Source: Jatrophihabitans_A lederbergiae (GTDB taxonomy: Bacteria; Actinomycetota; Actinomycetes; Mycobacteriales; Jatrophihabitantaceae). From it: a DNA stretch of 64,000 nucleotides. Location of the stretch: contig NZ_JAVREH010000011.1 of assembly GCF_031845305.1 (NCBI RefSeq), positions 1 through 64,000 of the forward strand, given 5' to 3'. The notes beneath the pieces are model-generated. The model was not told the origin of the DNA, made no database searches, and saw only the letters and a program-made list of their open reading frames with translations. Below, in pieces: positions 1 to 7,860 of the stretch (positions are counted from its first letter, which is position 1; each line of letters begins with the position of its first letter). The position numbers and the translations under genes were made by a program.

Positions 1-56
1 CGATACAACTCGACAGCGTCGCGGCGAAACTCCTCGGAGTAGTTCTTCCTCGCCAT
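1..56 (-). CDS. IS3-family transposase OrfA, N-terminal fragment (runs off the left edge)
   Basis: Reading leftward from an ATG at 56-54, the 18 visible codons give MARKNYSEEFRRDAVELY. This is the usual beginning of the helix-turn-helix OrfA protein of IS3-type elements (K.Y..EFR..AV.L). OrfA binds the terminal repeats and is normally joined to the DDE integrase OrfB by a -1 frameshift. Only the start is visible, so I cannot say whether the transposase is intact. Confidence 0.75.
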   Translation of the reverse strand, partial: MARKNYSEEFRRDAVELY

Positions 57-120
57 GAGTGGATCATCTCGCTTCCACCCCACCGAAGCAGGGATTGAGC
101 GTGTCCACTACTCGGGGTCA
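1..120 (-). mobile_element. End of an IS3-family insertion sequence (rest lies left of the window)
   Basis: On the minus strand the sequence ending at 120 starts TGACCCCGAGTAGTGGACAC, a typical IS3-family terminal inverted repeat. About 64 bases inward an orfA-type transposase frame starts at 56. The transpeptidase-like homology on the plus strand begins only after base 120, so the boundary of host and IS DNA is probably 120/121. The other end and any target-site duplication lie outside the window. Family assignment rests on the terminus plus the transposase N-terminus; the subgroup cannot be decided. Confidence 0.75.
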
Positions 121-684
121 GGTCCCTACGCCCACGCCGTGGTCATCGACTACAACCGCTTTCCGGTAGTGGCCGGTGCCGGCTCCGCCTTCTTCCTGCA
201 CGTGACCAACGGCCGGCCCACCGCCGGCTGCGTGGCGATCTCCGCCGCGTCGCTCGACGTGGTGATGCGGTGGCTGACTCCGGCGGCGCATCCGGTCATC
301 TCGATCGGAGTGGGAGCCCAGGCCACGTCCCTGATCACCGACGCGAACGCGGCCGCGGCGCTGCGCAACCCGCGTGGCAACGTCGACTCGGTCACCGCCG
401 GTGCCGGCACCGCGAAGGTCGTGGGCTGGGCCGCGGACCCGGACGCGCTGTCGACCCGGCTGCAGGTAGATGTCTATGTCGACAAGAAGATGCGCGCCCG
501 GGTAGCCACCGGGCTGTCGCGACCGGACGTCGCGCGCGCGATCGGCGCCGGACCGAACCAGGGCTTCGGCTACACCGCCACCAAGCTGGCCAGGGGTGCC
601 CACAGCGTGTGCGCGTACGCGCTGAACATCGGTAAGGGCACCGCCAACCCCAACCTCGGCTGCCGCACCGTGACGGTGCGCTAG
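121..684 (+). pseudogene. L,D-transpeptidase (YkuD-type) with 5' end removed by IS insertion
   Basis: The frame carries the YkuD catalytic block (HVTNGRPTAGCVAI), where the nucleophilic Cys and the preceding His-x(n)-Gly pattern of peptidoglycan L,D-transpeptidases are present. A C-terminal actinobacterial module follows that contains GWAADPD, VDVYVD, RPDVA and LGCRTV. Homologues have a signal peptide and 80-150 residues before this block; here host sequence starts at base 121, inside the catalytic domain. The frame stays open through the IS end to an ATG at 55, but those first 22 codons are IS-derived and give no secretion signal. I therefore read it as a disrupted gene, normally responsible for 3-3 cross-links in the wall. 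Confidence 0.7.
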
Positions 685-700
685 CGATTGGTCGGGGTGG

Positions 701-1174
701 TTACCGGCTCAGGTGCGCGATCTCGTGGTCGAGGAGCCAGCGCTTGGCGTGGAAGCCGCCCGCGTAGCCGACGATCTTGCCGTCGGCGCCCACCACCCGG
801 TGGCACGGCACGATGATCGAGATCGGGTTGCGCCCGTTCGCCCCGCCGACGGCCCGGACGGCCTTCGGGTTGCCAATCTGGTTCGCCAGCTGGGTGTAGC
901 TGACCGTGCTGCCGTAGTCGATGCGGCGCAGCGCCTCCCACACCCTGCGCTGGAACATCGTGCCGACGGGGCTCAGCACCACATCGAACATGTCGCGCTC
1001 ACCGGCGAAGTACTCGTCGAGCTGCCGGCGTACCTCGGCGAAGTCGCTGTCCACCCGCTCGCCGATGTCGGTCGGCTTCTTGCCGTGCTGAGCGGTGTAC
1101 AGGCCGGAGAGACCGTGTCGGTCGCCGGTCAGCAGGATGTCGCCGATCGGGGACGCGAGGATGCTGTGGGTCAT
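701..1174 (-). CDS. ogt: Methylated-DNA--protein-cysteine methyltransferase
   Basis: A 157-residue suicide repair protein that takes the methyl group from O6-methylguanine (and O4-methylthymine) onto its own cysteine. The acceptor motif PCHRV is present with Cys at about residue 124, preceded by the DNA-binding helix-turn-helix region (SYTQLANQIGNPKAVRAVG). Length is normal for the family. The ATG overlaps the TGA of the upstream Ada-AlkA gene (ATGA at 1171-1174), so the two are translationally coupled in an alkylation-damage operon. No oddities seen. Confidence 0.93.
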   Translation of the reverse strand: MTHSILASPIGDILLTGDRHGLSGLYTAQHGKKPTDIGERVDSDFAEVRRQLDEYFAGERDMFDVVLSPVGTMFQRRVWEALRRIDYGSTVSYTQLANQIGNPKAVRAVGGANGRNPISIIVPCHRVVGADGKIVGYAGGFHAKRWLLDHEIAHLSR

Positions 1175-2706
1175 CGGATGTCCTTTGCGGAGCGTGCTGT
1201 CGGTGAACTATAGGTCCGTCGGGCGGCGCCGGGCGGCGCCGGTAGGGACGCCCAGAGCTGATGGGTCAGGTAGCTGCGCCACGGTGCGAACGCCGAGGCG
1301 GACTCAGCCGGCTCGCCACCGAGCGCGGTCAACGCGTGCCGAACGCCGAGGTCTGATGCCAGGAAGACGTCGGGGTCCCCGGTTGCCCGCATCTGAAGGT
1401 ACTCGGCAGTCCAGGGCCCGATCCCGCGCAGTTCCAGCAACGCGGCACGGGCGGCGTCGCGGTCCGCCCCGGCGTCCAGCACCAGCTCGCCGCCGGCCAT
1501 CCGTGCCGCGAGCGAGACGATGGTCCGGCCGCGTGCCACCGGCATCGGCAAGCGTGCGGGATCCGCCTCGGCCAGTACCGACGGGTGCGGAAACGACAAC
1601 CAGCCCGGCTCGCCGTCGAACGCCGGGCTGCCATGGTCGGCCGCGATCCGGCCCAGGACGGTCCGGGCCGCGGCGACCGACACCTGCTGGCCGACCACCG
1701 CGCGGACCGCCATCTCGAAACCGTCCACGGCGCCGGGAGAGCGCAGGCCGGGGAAGGCGAGGGCCAGTGGCCGCACCCTCGGATCGGACCGGAGCACCTC
1801 GTCGACCGCGACGGGATCGGCGTCGAGGTCGAGCAATCGCCGGGTCCGGGCGACGGCCGCCGCGAGGTCCCGGTGGTCGGTGAGCCGCAACCGGACGTGC
1901 ACGTGCGGCGTGCCGCCGGGGCGTTGACCGTCCGCGCAGCAGGCGGCGGAGCGCTCGGTCACCGCGATCAGGCCGGGTCCGTGCGGCAGGGGCACGGTCC
2001 GGGTGTATGTCGTCCCGTCGAAGTCCTCCACCCCCGGAATCGCGCGCCTGGCCAGAAACGCGAGCGTGGTCGCCAACGTCATGGGGACTCGGTAGGGCAG
2101 CCGCAGGTCGAGCAAGCCGGCGGCCGGCGCGTTGGCCGCGCGGCCCTGGCGATGGGCGCGCAGGCCGGTCGGGGTCGCGTCGAACACCTCGCGGATGGTG
2201 TCGTTGAACTGCCGGACGCTGGCGAACCCCGCCGCGAACGCGACGTCGGAGGCAGGCAGCGAGCTGGTCTCCAGCAGGATGCGGGCGGTCTGCGCGCGCT
2301 GGGCCCGGGCCAGCGCCAGCGGCGGGGCACCGAGCTCGCTGACGACTGCCCGGCTGACCTGGCGTTCGGAATAGCCCAGTCGCCGGGCGAGCCCCGCCAC
2401 GCCATCGCGGTCGAGCACTCCGTCGCAGATCAGTCGGCTGGCGCGACCGGCGAGGTCCGCCCGGACGTTCCATTCCGCCGAGCCGGGCGTGGCATCGGGC
2501 CGGCACAGCTTGCAGGCCCGGAAGCCGGCCCGCTGGGCGGCCGCGGCGCTGGCATAGAAGCCGACGTTGCGGCGGTGCGGGGTGCGTGCCGAACAGGAGG
2601 GCCGGCAGTAGATGCCGGTGGTGCGCACGCCGGTGTAGAACATGCCGTCGAAGCGCCGGTCCCGGCTGCGCACCGCCCGGTACGCGGACTCCTCGTCGAT
2701 GGCCAT
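1171..2706 (-). CDS. alkA: Ada metal-binding/AraC regulator fused to AlkA 3-methyladenine DNA glycosylase
   Basis: A 511-residue fusion. Residues 1-75 form the Ada zinc domain with Cys 34, 38, 65 and 68 (GIYCRPSC and CKLC), which repairs methylphosphotriesters and switches the protein on. Residues about 85-185 are an AraC-type helix-turn-helix. The rest is an AlkA N-domain and HhH-GPD glycosylase with LRGIGPWTAEY and the catalytic Asp at about 452 (ASDLGVR), which excises 3-methyladenine. The start is placed at the ATG at 2706, where Ada homology begins (MAIDEESAY); an in-frame ATG at 2811 would overlap ppc. It overlaps ogt by 4 bases. It likely both senses and repairs alkylation and may regulate its own operon. 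Confidence 0.9.
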   Translation of the reverse strand: MAIDEESAYRAVRSRDRRFDGMFYTGVRTTGIYCRPSCSARTPHRRNVGFYASAAAAQRAGFRACKLCRPDATPGSAEWNVRADLAGRASRLICDGVLDRDGVAGLARRLGYSERQVSRAVVSELGAPPLALARAQRAQTARILLETSSLPASDVAFAAGFASVRQFNDTIREVFDATPTGLRAHRQGRAANAPAAGLLDLRLPYRVPMTLATTLAFLARRAIPGVEDFDGTTYTRTVPLPHGPGLIAVTERSAACCADGQRPGGTPHVHVRLRLTDHRDLAAAVARTRRLLDLDADPVAVDEVLRSDPRVRPLALAFPGLRSPGAVDGFEMAVRAVVGQQVSVAAARTVLGRIAADHGSPAFDGEPGWLSFPHPSVLAEADPARLPMPVARGRTIVSLAARMAGGELVLDAGADRDAARAALLELRGIGPWTAEYLQMRATGDPDVFLASDLGVRHALTALGGEPAESASAFAPWRSYLTHQLWASLPAPPGAARRTYSSPTARSAKDIR

Positions 2707-2779
2707 ACCCGCAGTCTGCCGCACCGCCGGCGCGCTGGCTGGCGGGTTCGGACACGCCGATGGCAACCGTCGAAAGGCC

Positions 2780-5623
2780 TCAGCCGGTGTTGCGCAGCCC
2801 CGCGGCGACACCGTTCATGGTCAGCAGCAGCGCGCGGCGCAGTTGGGCGGTGTCGTCGTCCGGCTCGTCCGGGCCGGCCGTTCCGGTAGCCGATGAGCCG
2901 GCCTCCAGCGAGCGCACCCGGGACAGCAGGTCGACCTGGGCGTACGAGATCGGGTCGAGGTAGGCGTCCCGAACGCTCAGCGTCCGCTGCAACAGTGGCT
3001 GGTTGTCGAGCAGGAACTGCTCGCCGGTGACCCGGAGCACCTCGTCCACGGTCAGTTCGTGCTCCGCCTTGACCAGCTCGAACAGCCGCTGGAGGTCCTC
3101 GGGCACCAGGGTGGAGACGTAGTGCGAGGCGATTTCCAGGTCCGTCTTCGACAGCGTCATCTCGACGTTGGAGATGAACGTGCGGAAGAAGTGCCAGTTC
3201 GTGTGCATGTCGCTCAGCGCGGTCTGCATGCCGGCCTCGCGCGCGGCCTTCAGGCCTGAGCCGACACCGAACCAGCCGGGGACGATCTGGCGGGACTGGG
3301 TCCAGCCGAACACCCACGGAATCGCTCGCAGCCCCGAGATGCCGCCGCCAGAGTCCGGCCGCCGGGACGGGCGTGAGCCGATGTTCAGCGAGCCGAGCTG
3401 TTCCACCGGCGTGGACGCCAGGAAGTACCCGGGCAGCCCCGGGTCGTCGATGAACCGGCGGTAGGCGGCGAAGGCGGCGTCGCTGACCAGCTCCATGGTC
3501 TGGTCCCAGGTCTGCAGCTGAGCCGGCCCCTGGCGCGGGCGCAGGTGCAGCGTCGAGGCCCGCAGCACCGCCGAGACGGTGAGCTCCAGGTTCTCCCGGG
3601 CCAGCTCGGGAAGCGCGTACTTGTCGCTGATCACCTCGCCCTGCTCGGTGAACTTGATCTCGCCTGCCAGCACGCCCCACGGCTGGGCCAGGATCGAGTC
3701 GTACGTCGGGCCGCCGCCGCGTCCGACGGTTCCGCCGCGGCCGTGGAACAGCCGCAGCCGGACGCCGTGCCGGGCGGCGACGTCCCGCAGCGTTCGCTGG
3801 GTCTTGTGGATCTCCCACTGCGAGGTGGTGATGCCGGCGTCCTTGTTGGAGTCGGAGTAGCCGAGCATCACCTCCTGGACGTCACCGCGCAGCCGGACGA
3901 TCAGCCGGTAGGTGGGATCGGACAGCAGCTCGTCCAGCACCTCGCCGCTGCGCCGCAGCTCATCGACGGTCTCGAGCAGCGGGACGAAGCCGATCCGGGC
4001 GAACGGCAGGGTGTCGCCGTTGCCGTGCACGTCCACCAGCCCGGCCTCGCGCGCGAGGACGACAGCGGCCAGCACGTCATCGGAGCCCATGGTCATCGAC
4101 ACGATGTAGCTCTCGATCACGTCCACCCCGTAGGTGTCCAGGGCGTGCCGGATCTCGTCGAACACCGCGAACGTCGTGGCACCGGCGGCGTCCAGCGGCG
4201 GCGGGGTCGGCGCGAGCGGGCGCCGGGAGGCCAGCTCCTTGGACAGCAGCCTGGTCCGGTAGTCGCGAGGCAGGTCGGCGTAGAGCCAGTGCTCCTCTTT
4301 CAACCGGTCGATCAGCTGACCGACCGCGTGGTGGTGGGCCTCGGCGTGCTCGCGAATGTCCAGGGTGGCCAGGTGCAGGCCGAAGATCGAGATCGTCCGC
4401 TGCACCCGTACGAGCAGGCCGTCGGCGATGAGGGAGCCGGCGTTGTCGCGCAGGGACTCGCCGATCAGCCGCAGCTCCGCGATTACCTCGCCGCGGCCGA
4501 GGTAATCGTGGCCGGGCAGATGCGGCGTCCCGGTCTCGACGCGCTCGCGGGTGTTACGGATCTTCTGCCGGATGCAGGACAGCTTCAGCCGGTACGGCTC
4601 GGTCTCGTTCACCGTGAGCACCCGTGGGTCGAGCTCCGGCAGATTCGCGAGGTCGGCCTGGATGGAGCTGACGAGTTCGTCACTGACCCCGACGATGGAA
4701 CTGGACGAGGACAGCTCCAGGACGAGTGCGTCGATTTCCTGCAAAGCCGAACGAACGGCAACCTGATGCTGCAGGCGCAGCACCTCGCTGGTGACTGCGG
4801 CGGTGACGTTCGGATTGCCGTCCCGGTCGCCTCCGATCCAGGACCCGAACGTCAGCGGCCGGGCGTCGGAGTCCAGCGTCGCGCCGTGCCTGCTCAGCTC
4901 GGCGGCGAGGTCGACGGTGAAGTCGGGCAGCGTCTCGTCGATCAGCTCCTGCAGGTAGTAGACGGCGTTGCGTGCCTCGTCCACCGGGGTGGGCCGGTGC
5001 CGGCGCAACTCGTCGGTCTGCCAGATCAGGTCGATGATCTCGGCCAGCGTGCGGTCCTGCCGCTCGCGGGCGGCGCTGCCGGGCTCGGTGGGGGTGGCGA
5101 GCACATCGGCCAGCCGCCGGAGCTTGCCGAGGATGGAGCGTCGGCTCGCCTCGGTCGGGTGAGCGGTGAACACGGGACGGACGGCGAGTGCCTGCACAGC
5201 GTGGGTCAACCCGTCCGGCCCGGCCTGCTCGGCGACGGCCGCGACCGCACTGGCCAGCCAACCCTCCTCGGCCGGGCGCTCACGCAGGCTGCGGACCCGG
5301 TGCACCTGCTCGGCGACATTGGCCAGGTGGAAGTACGCGGAGAAGGCCCGCACCAGCGCGGACGCCGTCTCGATCGGCAGGCCGGCCAGCAGGGAGCGGA
5401 CCTCGTCCCGGGCGGTGTTGCGATCCTCCACCCGGGTGGAGTCCTTGCTCTGCTTGGTGAGCGCCCGAACCCGTTCTACGAGGTCCAGCAGCTCGGGGCC
5501 GTGCTGGCGCACCAGGGAGGCGCCGAGAAGTTCGCCGACTCGCCGGACGTCACGCCGCAGGGGCGTGTCGTCTTCCGTGGTCGAACCGTCGAGGTGCTGG
5601 TCAGCAGCCACTGTGCGCGTCAT
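2780..5623 (-). CDS. ppc: Phosphoenolpyruvate carboxylase
   Basis: A cytoplasmic anaplerotic enzyme that carboxylates PEP to oxaloacetate. At 947 residues it has full family length. Visible signatures are the catalytic His in TAHPTEA (about residue 155), GYSDSNKDAG, the glycine-rich loop GRGGTVGRGGGPT and the conserved C-terminus ending RNTG. I choose the ATG at 5623 because GGGAGA lies 12 bases upstream; an ATG 7 codons further up (5644) has no good ribosome site. It is separated from the repair operon by 73 bases, so it is probably its own transcription unit. Confidence 0.95.
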   Translation of the reverse strand: MTRTVAADQHLDGSTTEDDTPLRRDVRRVGELLGASLVRQHGPELLDLVERVRALTKQSKDSTRVEDRNTARDEVRSLLAGLPIETASALVRAFSAYFHLANVAEQVHRVRSLRERPAEEGWLASAVAAVAEQAGPDGLTHAVQALAVRPVFTAHPTEASRRSILGKLRRLADVLATPTEPGSAARERQDRTLAEIIDLIWQTDELRRHRPTPVDEARNAVYYLQELIDETLPDFTVDLAAELSRHGATLDSDARPLTFGSWIGGDRDGNPNVTAAVTSEVLRLQHQVAVRSALQEIDALVLELSSSSSIVGVSDELVSSIQADLANLPELDPRVLTVNETEPYRLKLSCIRQKIRNTRERVETGTPHLPGHDYLGRGEVIAELRLIGESLRDNAGSLIADGLLVRVQRTISIFGLHLATLDIREHAEAHHHAVGQLIDRLKEEHWLYADLPRDYRTRLLSKELASRRPLAPTPPPLDAAGATTFAVFDEIRHALDTYGVDVIESYIVSMTMGSDDVLAAVVLAREAGLVDVHGNGDTLPFARIGFVPLLETVDELRRSGEVLDELLSDPTYRLIVRLRGDVQEVMLGYSDSNKDAGITTSQWEIHKTQRTLRDVAARHGVRLRLFHGRGGTVGRGGGPTYDSILAQPWGVLAGEIKFTEQGEVISDKYALPELARENLELTVSAVLRASTLHLRPRQGPAQLQTWDQTMELVSDAAFAAYRRFIDDPGLPGYFLASTPVEQLGSLNIGSRPSRRPDSGGGISGLRAIPWVFGWTQSRQIVPGWFGVGSGLKAAREAGMQTALSDMHTNWHFFRTFISNVEMTLSKTDLEIASHYVSTLVPEDLQRLFELVKAEHELTVDEVLRVTGEQFLLDNQPLLQRTLSVRDAYLDPISYAQVDLLSRVRSLEAGSSATGTAGPDEPDDDTAQLRRALLLTMNGVAAGLRNTG

Positions 5624-5937
5624 CACGGCCGAATTCTCCCGCATCGCAGATTTCGGCGACCGGGCGGATGGTTACCCGCGGGTCGTCGGTCACCCTGCGC
5701 AAACGTCCGCTTACGCAGCGCTGGCAAAATGTCACGTTCCCGGGGAAGGCCCTTACGTAAAGGAAATAGCGCTTCCAAACAGTGGGCTAACACGGTATAA
5801 ACACTAGGGGGCCATCCAGCGACGAAAGTCGAGTTGCCGGGAATGTGTCCACGGGGAAAGCTAGACCGAGTGTGAGTTGCGGTTACGGGGGGGACCTGTC
5901 GTTCGGCTTCTCGCCGATCGGCAGAAACGGGGGACAG
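5624..5937. other. Divergent intergenic region between ppc and the polysaccharide locus
   Basis: 314 bases without a gene. It holds a perfect 8-base palindrome TTACGTAA (5753-5760), a promoter-like pair at 5773-5801, and a G-run TTACGGGGGGGA (5883-5894). A possible GTG start at 5845, in frame with the sugar transferase, would extend that protein by 31 residues, but the extension has no recognisable features. No RNA gene recognised. Confidence 0.5.
5773..5801 (+). promoter_or_regulatory. Putative promoter of the sugar transferase gene
   Basis: A -35-like TTCCAA (5773-5778) and a -10-like TATAAA (5796-5801) are separated by 17 bases. The -10 box is good for a high-GC genome; the -35 box is poor. 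It would give a leader of about 130 bases before the ATG at 5938. Prediction by eye only. Confidence 0.3.
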
Positions 5938-7593
5938 ATGTTCAAGAGTGGCCCTTTTGCGCCTGACGAGGCCAAGGGCGGGTCGACTATTGCGGACGGT
6001 ATCGCAGACCGGCCCGGATTCACTGTCGACTCGGCGGAACGCACGATGACGCGGTTTGCACCCCGAGAGGGCGTTCGGCGGCCGGCCCCTGTGACGCGGG
6101 TCGGGCCGGTCCACCACAGGCGTCCGGACGCCGTCAGCGCTGAGGAGGTGTCGCAGCCGGCGAAGCGTCGCGCCAAGTGGTTCCGCCGCTACCAGCTCAG
6201 CCTGGTGATAGTCGATCTCCTCGCGGCCACAGCAGCGGTCGTCGCTTCGTTCGCGTTCCGGTTCGGCTCTGTCGACGATTCCGCCGGTGGGCGGTTCTAC
6301 CTGGTTCTGACCGCGCTCGCTCCGGTGGCGTGGGTCGCCGCGGTGTCGACGAACCGCGGGTACGAGGCGCGTTTCGTCGGCGTGGGCGCAACGGAGTTCC
6401 AGCGCATCTTCCAGGCATTCCTGCAGCTGACGGCAGTGGTTGCCTTCACCTCGTTCGTCACGAAGGCTGACCTGGCCCGCGGGTTCGTCCTGTTGGCGTT
6501 GCCGCTGGCCCTGCTGTTCACCATCATCGGCCGTTATGGAGCCCGCAAGTGGCTGCACCGTCAGCGTGGAAGCGGCCGTGCGCTGAGCTCGGTTCTCGTC
6601 GTCGGTGACGCGAGCGCCATCGAGGACTTCACGTCCATGGTCCGCCGGGACCGCTACGCCGGCATGCGTGTGGTCGGTGCGTGTGTTCCCGGGGAACTCG
6701 CCATCGACGAGGTGACGATCACCACGCTCAATGCCATCGACGTTCCTATCCTGGGTGACGTCGACTGCATTCGTGCCGCGGTTTCGATCAGTCAAGCCGA
6801 CACTGTCGCCGTCGTCTCCTCCGGAGTGCTCGGCCCGGAGAAGTTGCGCTCCATCTCCTGGCAGCTTGAGGGCACGTCGACCGACCTGGTGGTATCGCCC
6901 GGTTTGACCGAAGTGGCTGGTCCGCGGCTGCACATCCGCCCGGTGGCCGGACTGCCGCTGTTGCATGTCGAGGAACCACAGTTCACGGGTTTCCGCAGGG
7001 TGCTCAAGGGAGCGTTCGACCGTAGCGTCGCCGCGTTGGCGCTGCTGTTGCTCTCACCACTGTTCTTGGTGCTCGCCGTGGCGGTCCAAGTCAGTAGCCC
7101 TGGCCCGGCTCTGTTCCGTCAGGTCCGGGTGGGCCGGGCAGGGGGCACCTTCCTGATGCTGAAGTTCCGGTCCATGTACACCGATGCCGAAGCGCGGCTG
7201 GCGGGCCTTCGCGGCCACAGCCATCACGGCGACGGGCTCCTGTTCAAGATGCGCGACGATCCGCGCGTCACCCCGGTCGGTCGGTTCCTGCGCAAGTACT
7301 CCCTGGACGAGTTGCCGCAGCTTGTCAACGTCGTGCGGGGCACGATGTCGCTGGTGGGACCACGGCCGCCGTTGCCGCTGGAGGTTGCGCGCTACGAGGA
7401 TCACGTCCACCGCCGGCTGCTGGTGAAGCCGGGGTTGACCGGCTTGTGGCAGGTCAGCGGTCGTAGCGACCTCAGCTGGGAGGAGTCGGTTCGGCTGGAC
7501 CTGCGCTACGTCGAGAATTGGTCGCTCGCCGAGGACTTGTTGATCCTGTGGAAGACCGCGCGCGCCGTGATAGCCGGCTCCGGAGCGTACTGA
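5938..7593 (+). CDS. Polyprenyl glycosylphosphotransferase starting exopolysaccharide synthesis
   Basis: A 551-residue membrane protein of the WbaP/Cps14E type, which transfers a sugar-1-phosphate from a nucleotide sugar to undecaprenyl phosphate. Four N-terminal membrane segments (from RYQLSLVIVDLLAA onward) are followed by a nucleotide-fold CoA_binding_3 region, a fifth hydrophobic segment, and the catalytic Bac_transf domain with KFRSM, DDPRVTPVGRFLRK, SLDELPQL, MSLVGPRPP and KPGLTGLWQVSGRS. The ATG at 5938 is chosen because AACGGGGGACAG immediately precedes it; a GTG at 5845 is possible. It is the first gene of the locus and presumably commits the repeat unit; the sugar cannot be told. 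Confidence 0.9.
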   Translation: MFKSGPFAPDEAKGGSTIADGIADRPGFTVDSAERTMTRFAPREGVRRPAPVTRVGPVHHRRPDAVSAEEVSQPAKRRAKWFRRYQLSLVIVDLLAATAAVVASFAFRFGSVDDSAGGRFYLVLTALAPVAWVAAVSTNRGYEARFVGVGATEFQRIFQAFLQLTAVVAFTSFVTKADLARGFVLLALPLALLFTIIGRYGARKWLHRQRGSGRALSSVLVVGDASAIEDFTSMVRRDRYAGMRVVGACVPGELAIDEVTITTLNAIDVPILGDVDCIRAAVSISQADTVAVVSSGVLGPEKLRSISWQLEGTSTDLVVSPGLTEVAGPRLHIRPVAGLPLLHVEEPQFTGFRRVLKGAFDRSVAALALLLLSPLFLVLAVAVQVSSPGPALFRQVRVGRAGGTFLMLKFRSMYTDAEARLAGLRGHSHHGDGLLFKMRDDPRVTPVGRFLRKYSLDELPQLVNVVRGTMSLVGPRPPLPLEVARYEDHVHRRLLVKPGLTGLWQVSGRSDLSWEESVRLDLRYVENWSLAEDLLILWKTARAVIAGSGAY

Positions 7594-7683
7594 TTCCGGT
7601 AGCTGTGCGTAACAATAGTTTTGGCTTAAGAAATAACGCCAATCGAGCCGGTCAACTTTTGCATTGGGGGACGGTGTCGGCTA

Positions 7684-7764
7684 TCGTCAGCAAGACTTAG
7701 CAGGAACTTCACTTCGGGAGTCGTCCGGTTACGGACCGTCACCTGAAGGCACCATTGCTGACGA
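7684..7764 (+). promoter_or_regulatory. Candidate structured leader RNA upstream of the propeller gene
   Basis: In the 267-base gap 7594-7860, TCGTCAGCAA (7684-7693) pairs perfectly with TTGCTGACGA (7755-7764), closing a 61-base interior. Inside, CTTCA (7707-7711) pairs with TGAAG (7744-7748), and GTCCG/CGGAC (7723-7727/7732-7736) forms a tetraloop hairpin. A -10-like TAACAAT lies upstream at 7610-7616, so this could be 5' UTR. A GGGG-aat-CCCC hairpin lies just downstream (7780-7790). It does not match the c-di-GMP or c-di-AMP riboswitch consensus I know. Function unknown; it might also be a terminator for the upstream gene. Confidence 0.3.
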
Positions 7765-7860
7765 GGTTGTCGCGTAACGGGGGAATCCCCGGGGATGGGC
7801 TGGTCTGAGCCGCTGACTCGCTCAGGCTGGACAGAGAAATGCTCCAACAGGGGGGAACTG

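Noticed and set aside
5698..5745. GCGCAAACG... searched as a c-di-GMP riboswitch
   Set aside because: The core GGGACGCAAAGCC and tetraloop-receptor segments are not there.
3545..5800. A 751-codon open frame opposite ppc, and similar frames opposite mfd (30401-33187) and the second propeller gene (13394-16063)
   Set aside because: They mirror a clear gene in a high-GC genome, where the opposite strand often lacks stops. No domains or ribosome sites.
7770..7800. ACGGGGGAATCC resembles the conserved part of the c-di-AMP (ydaO) riboswitch
   Set aside because: The partner GGGGTGAA segment and the CCCGACAGCTAACC-type 3' part are missing.
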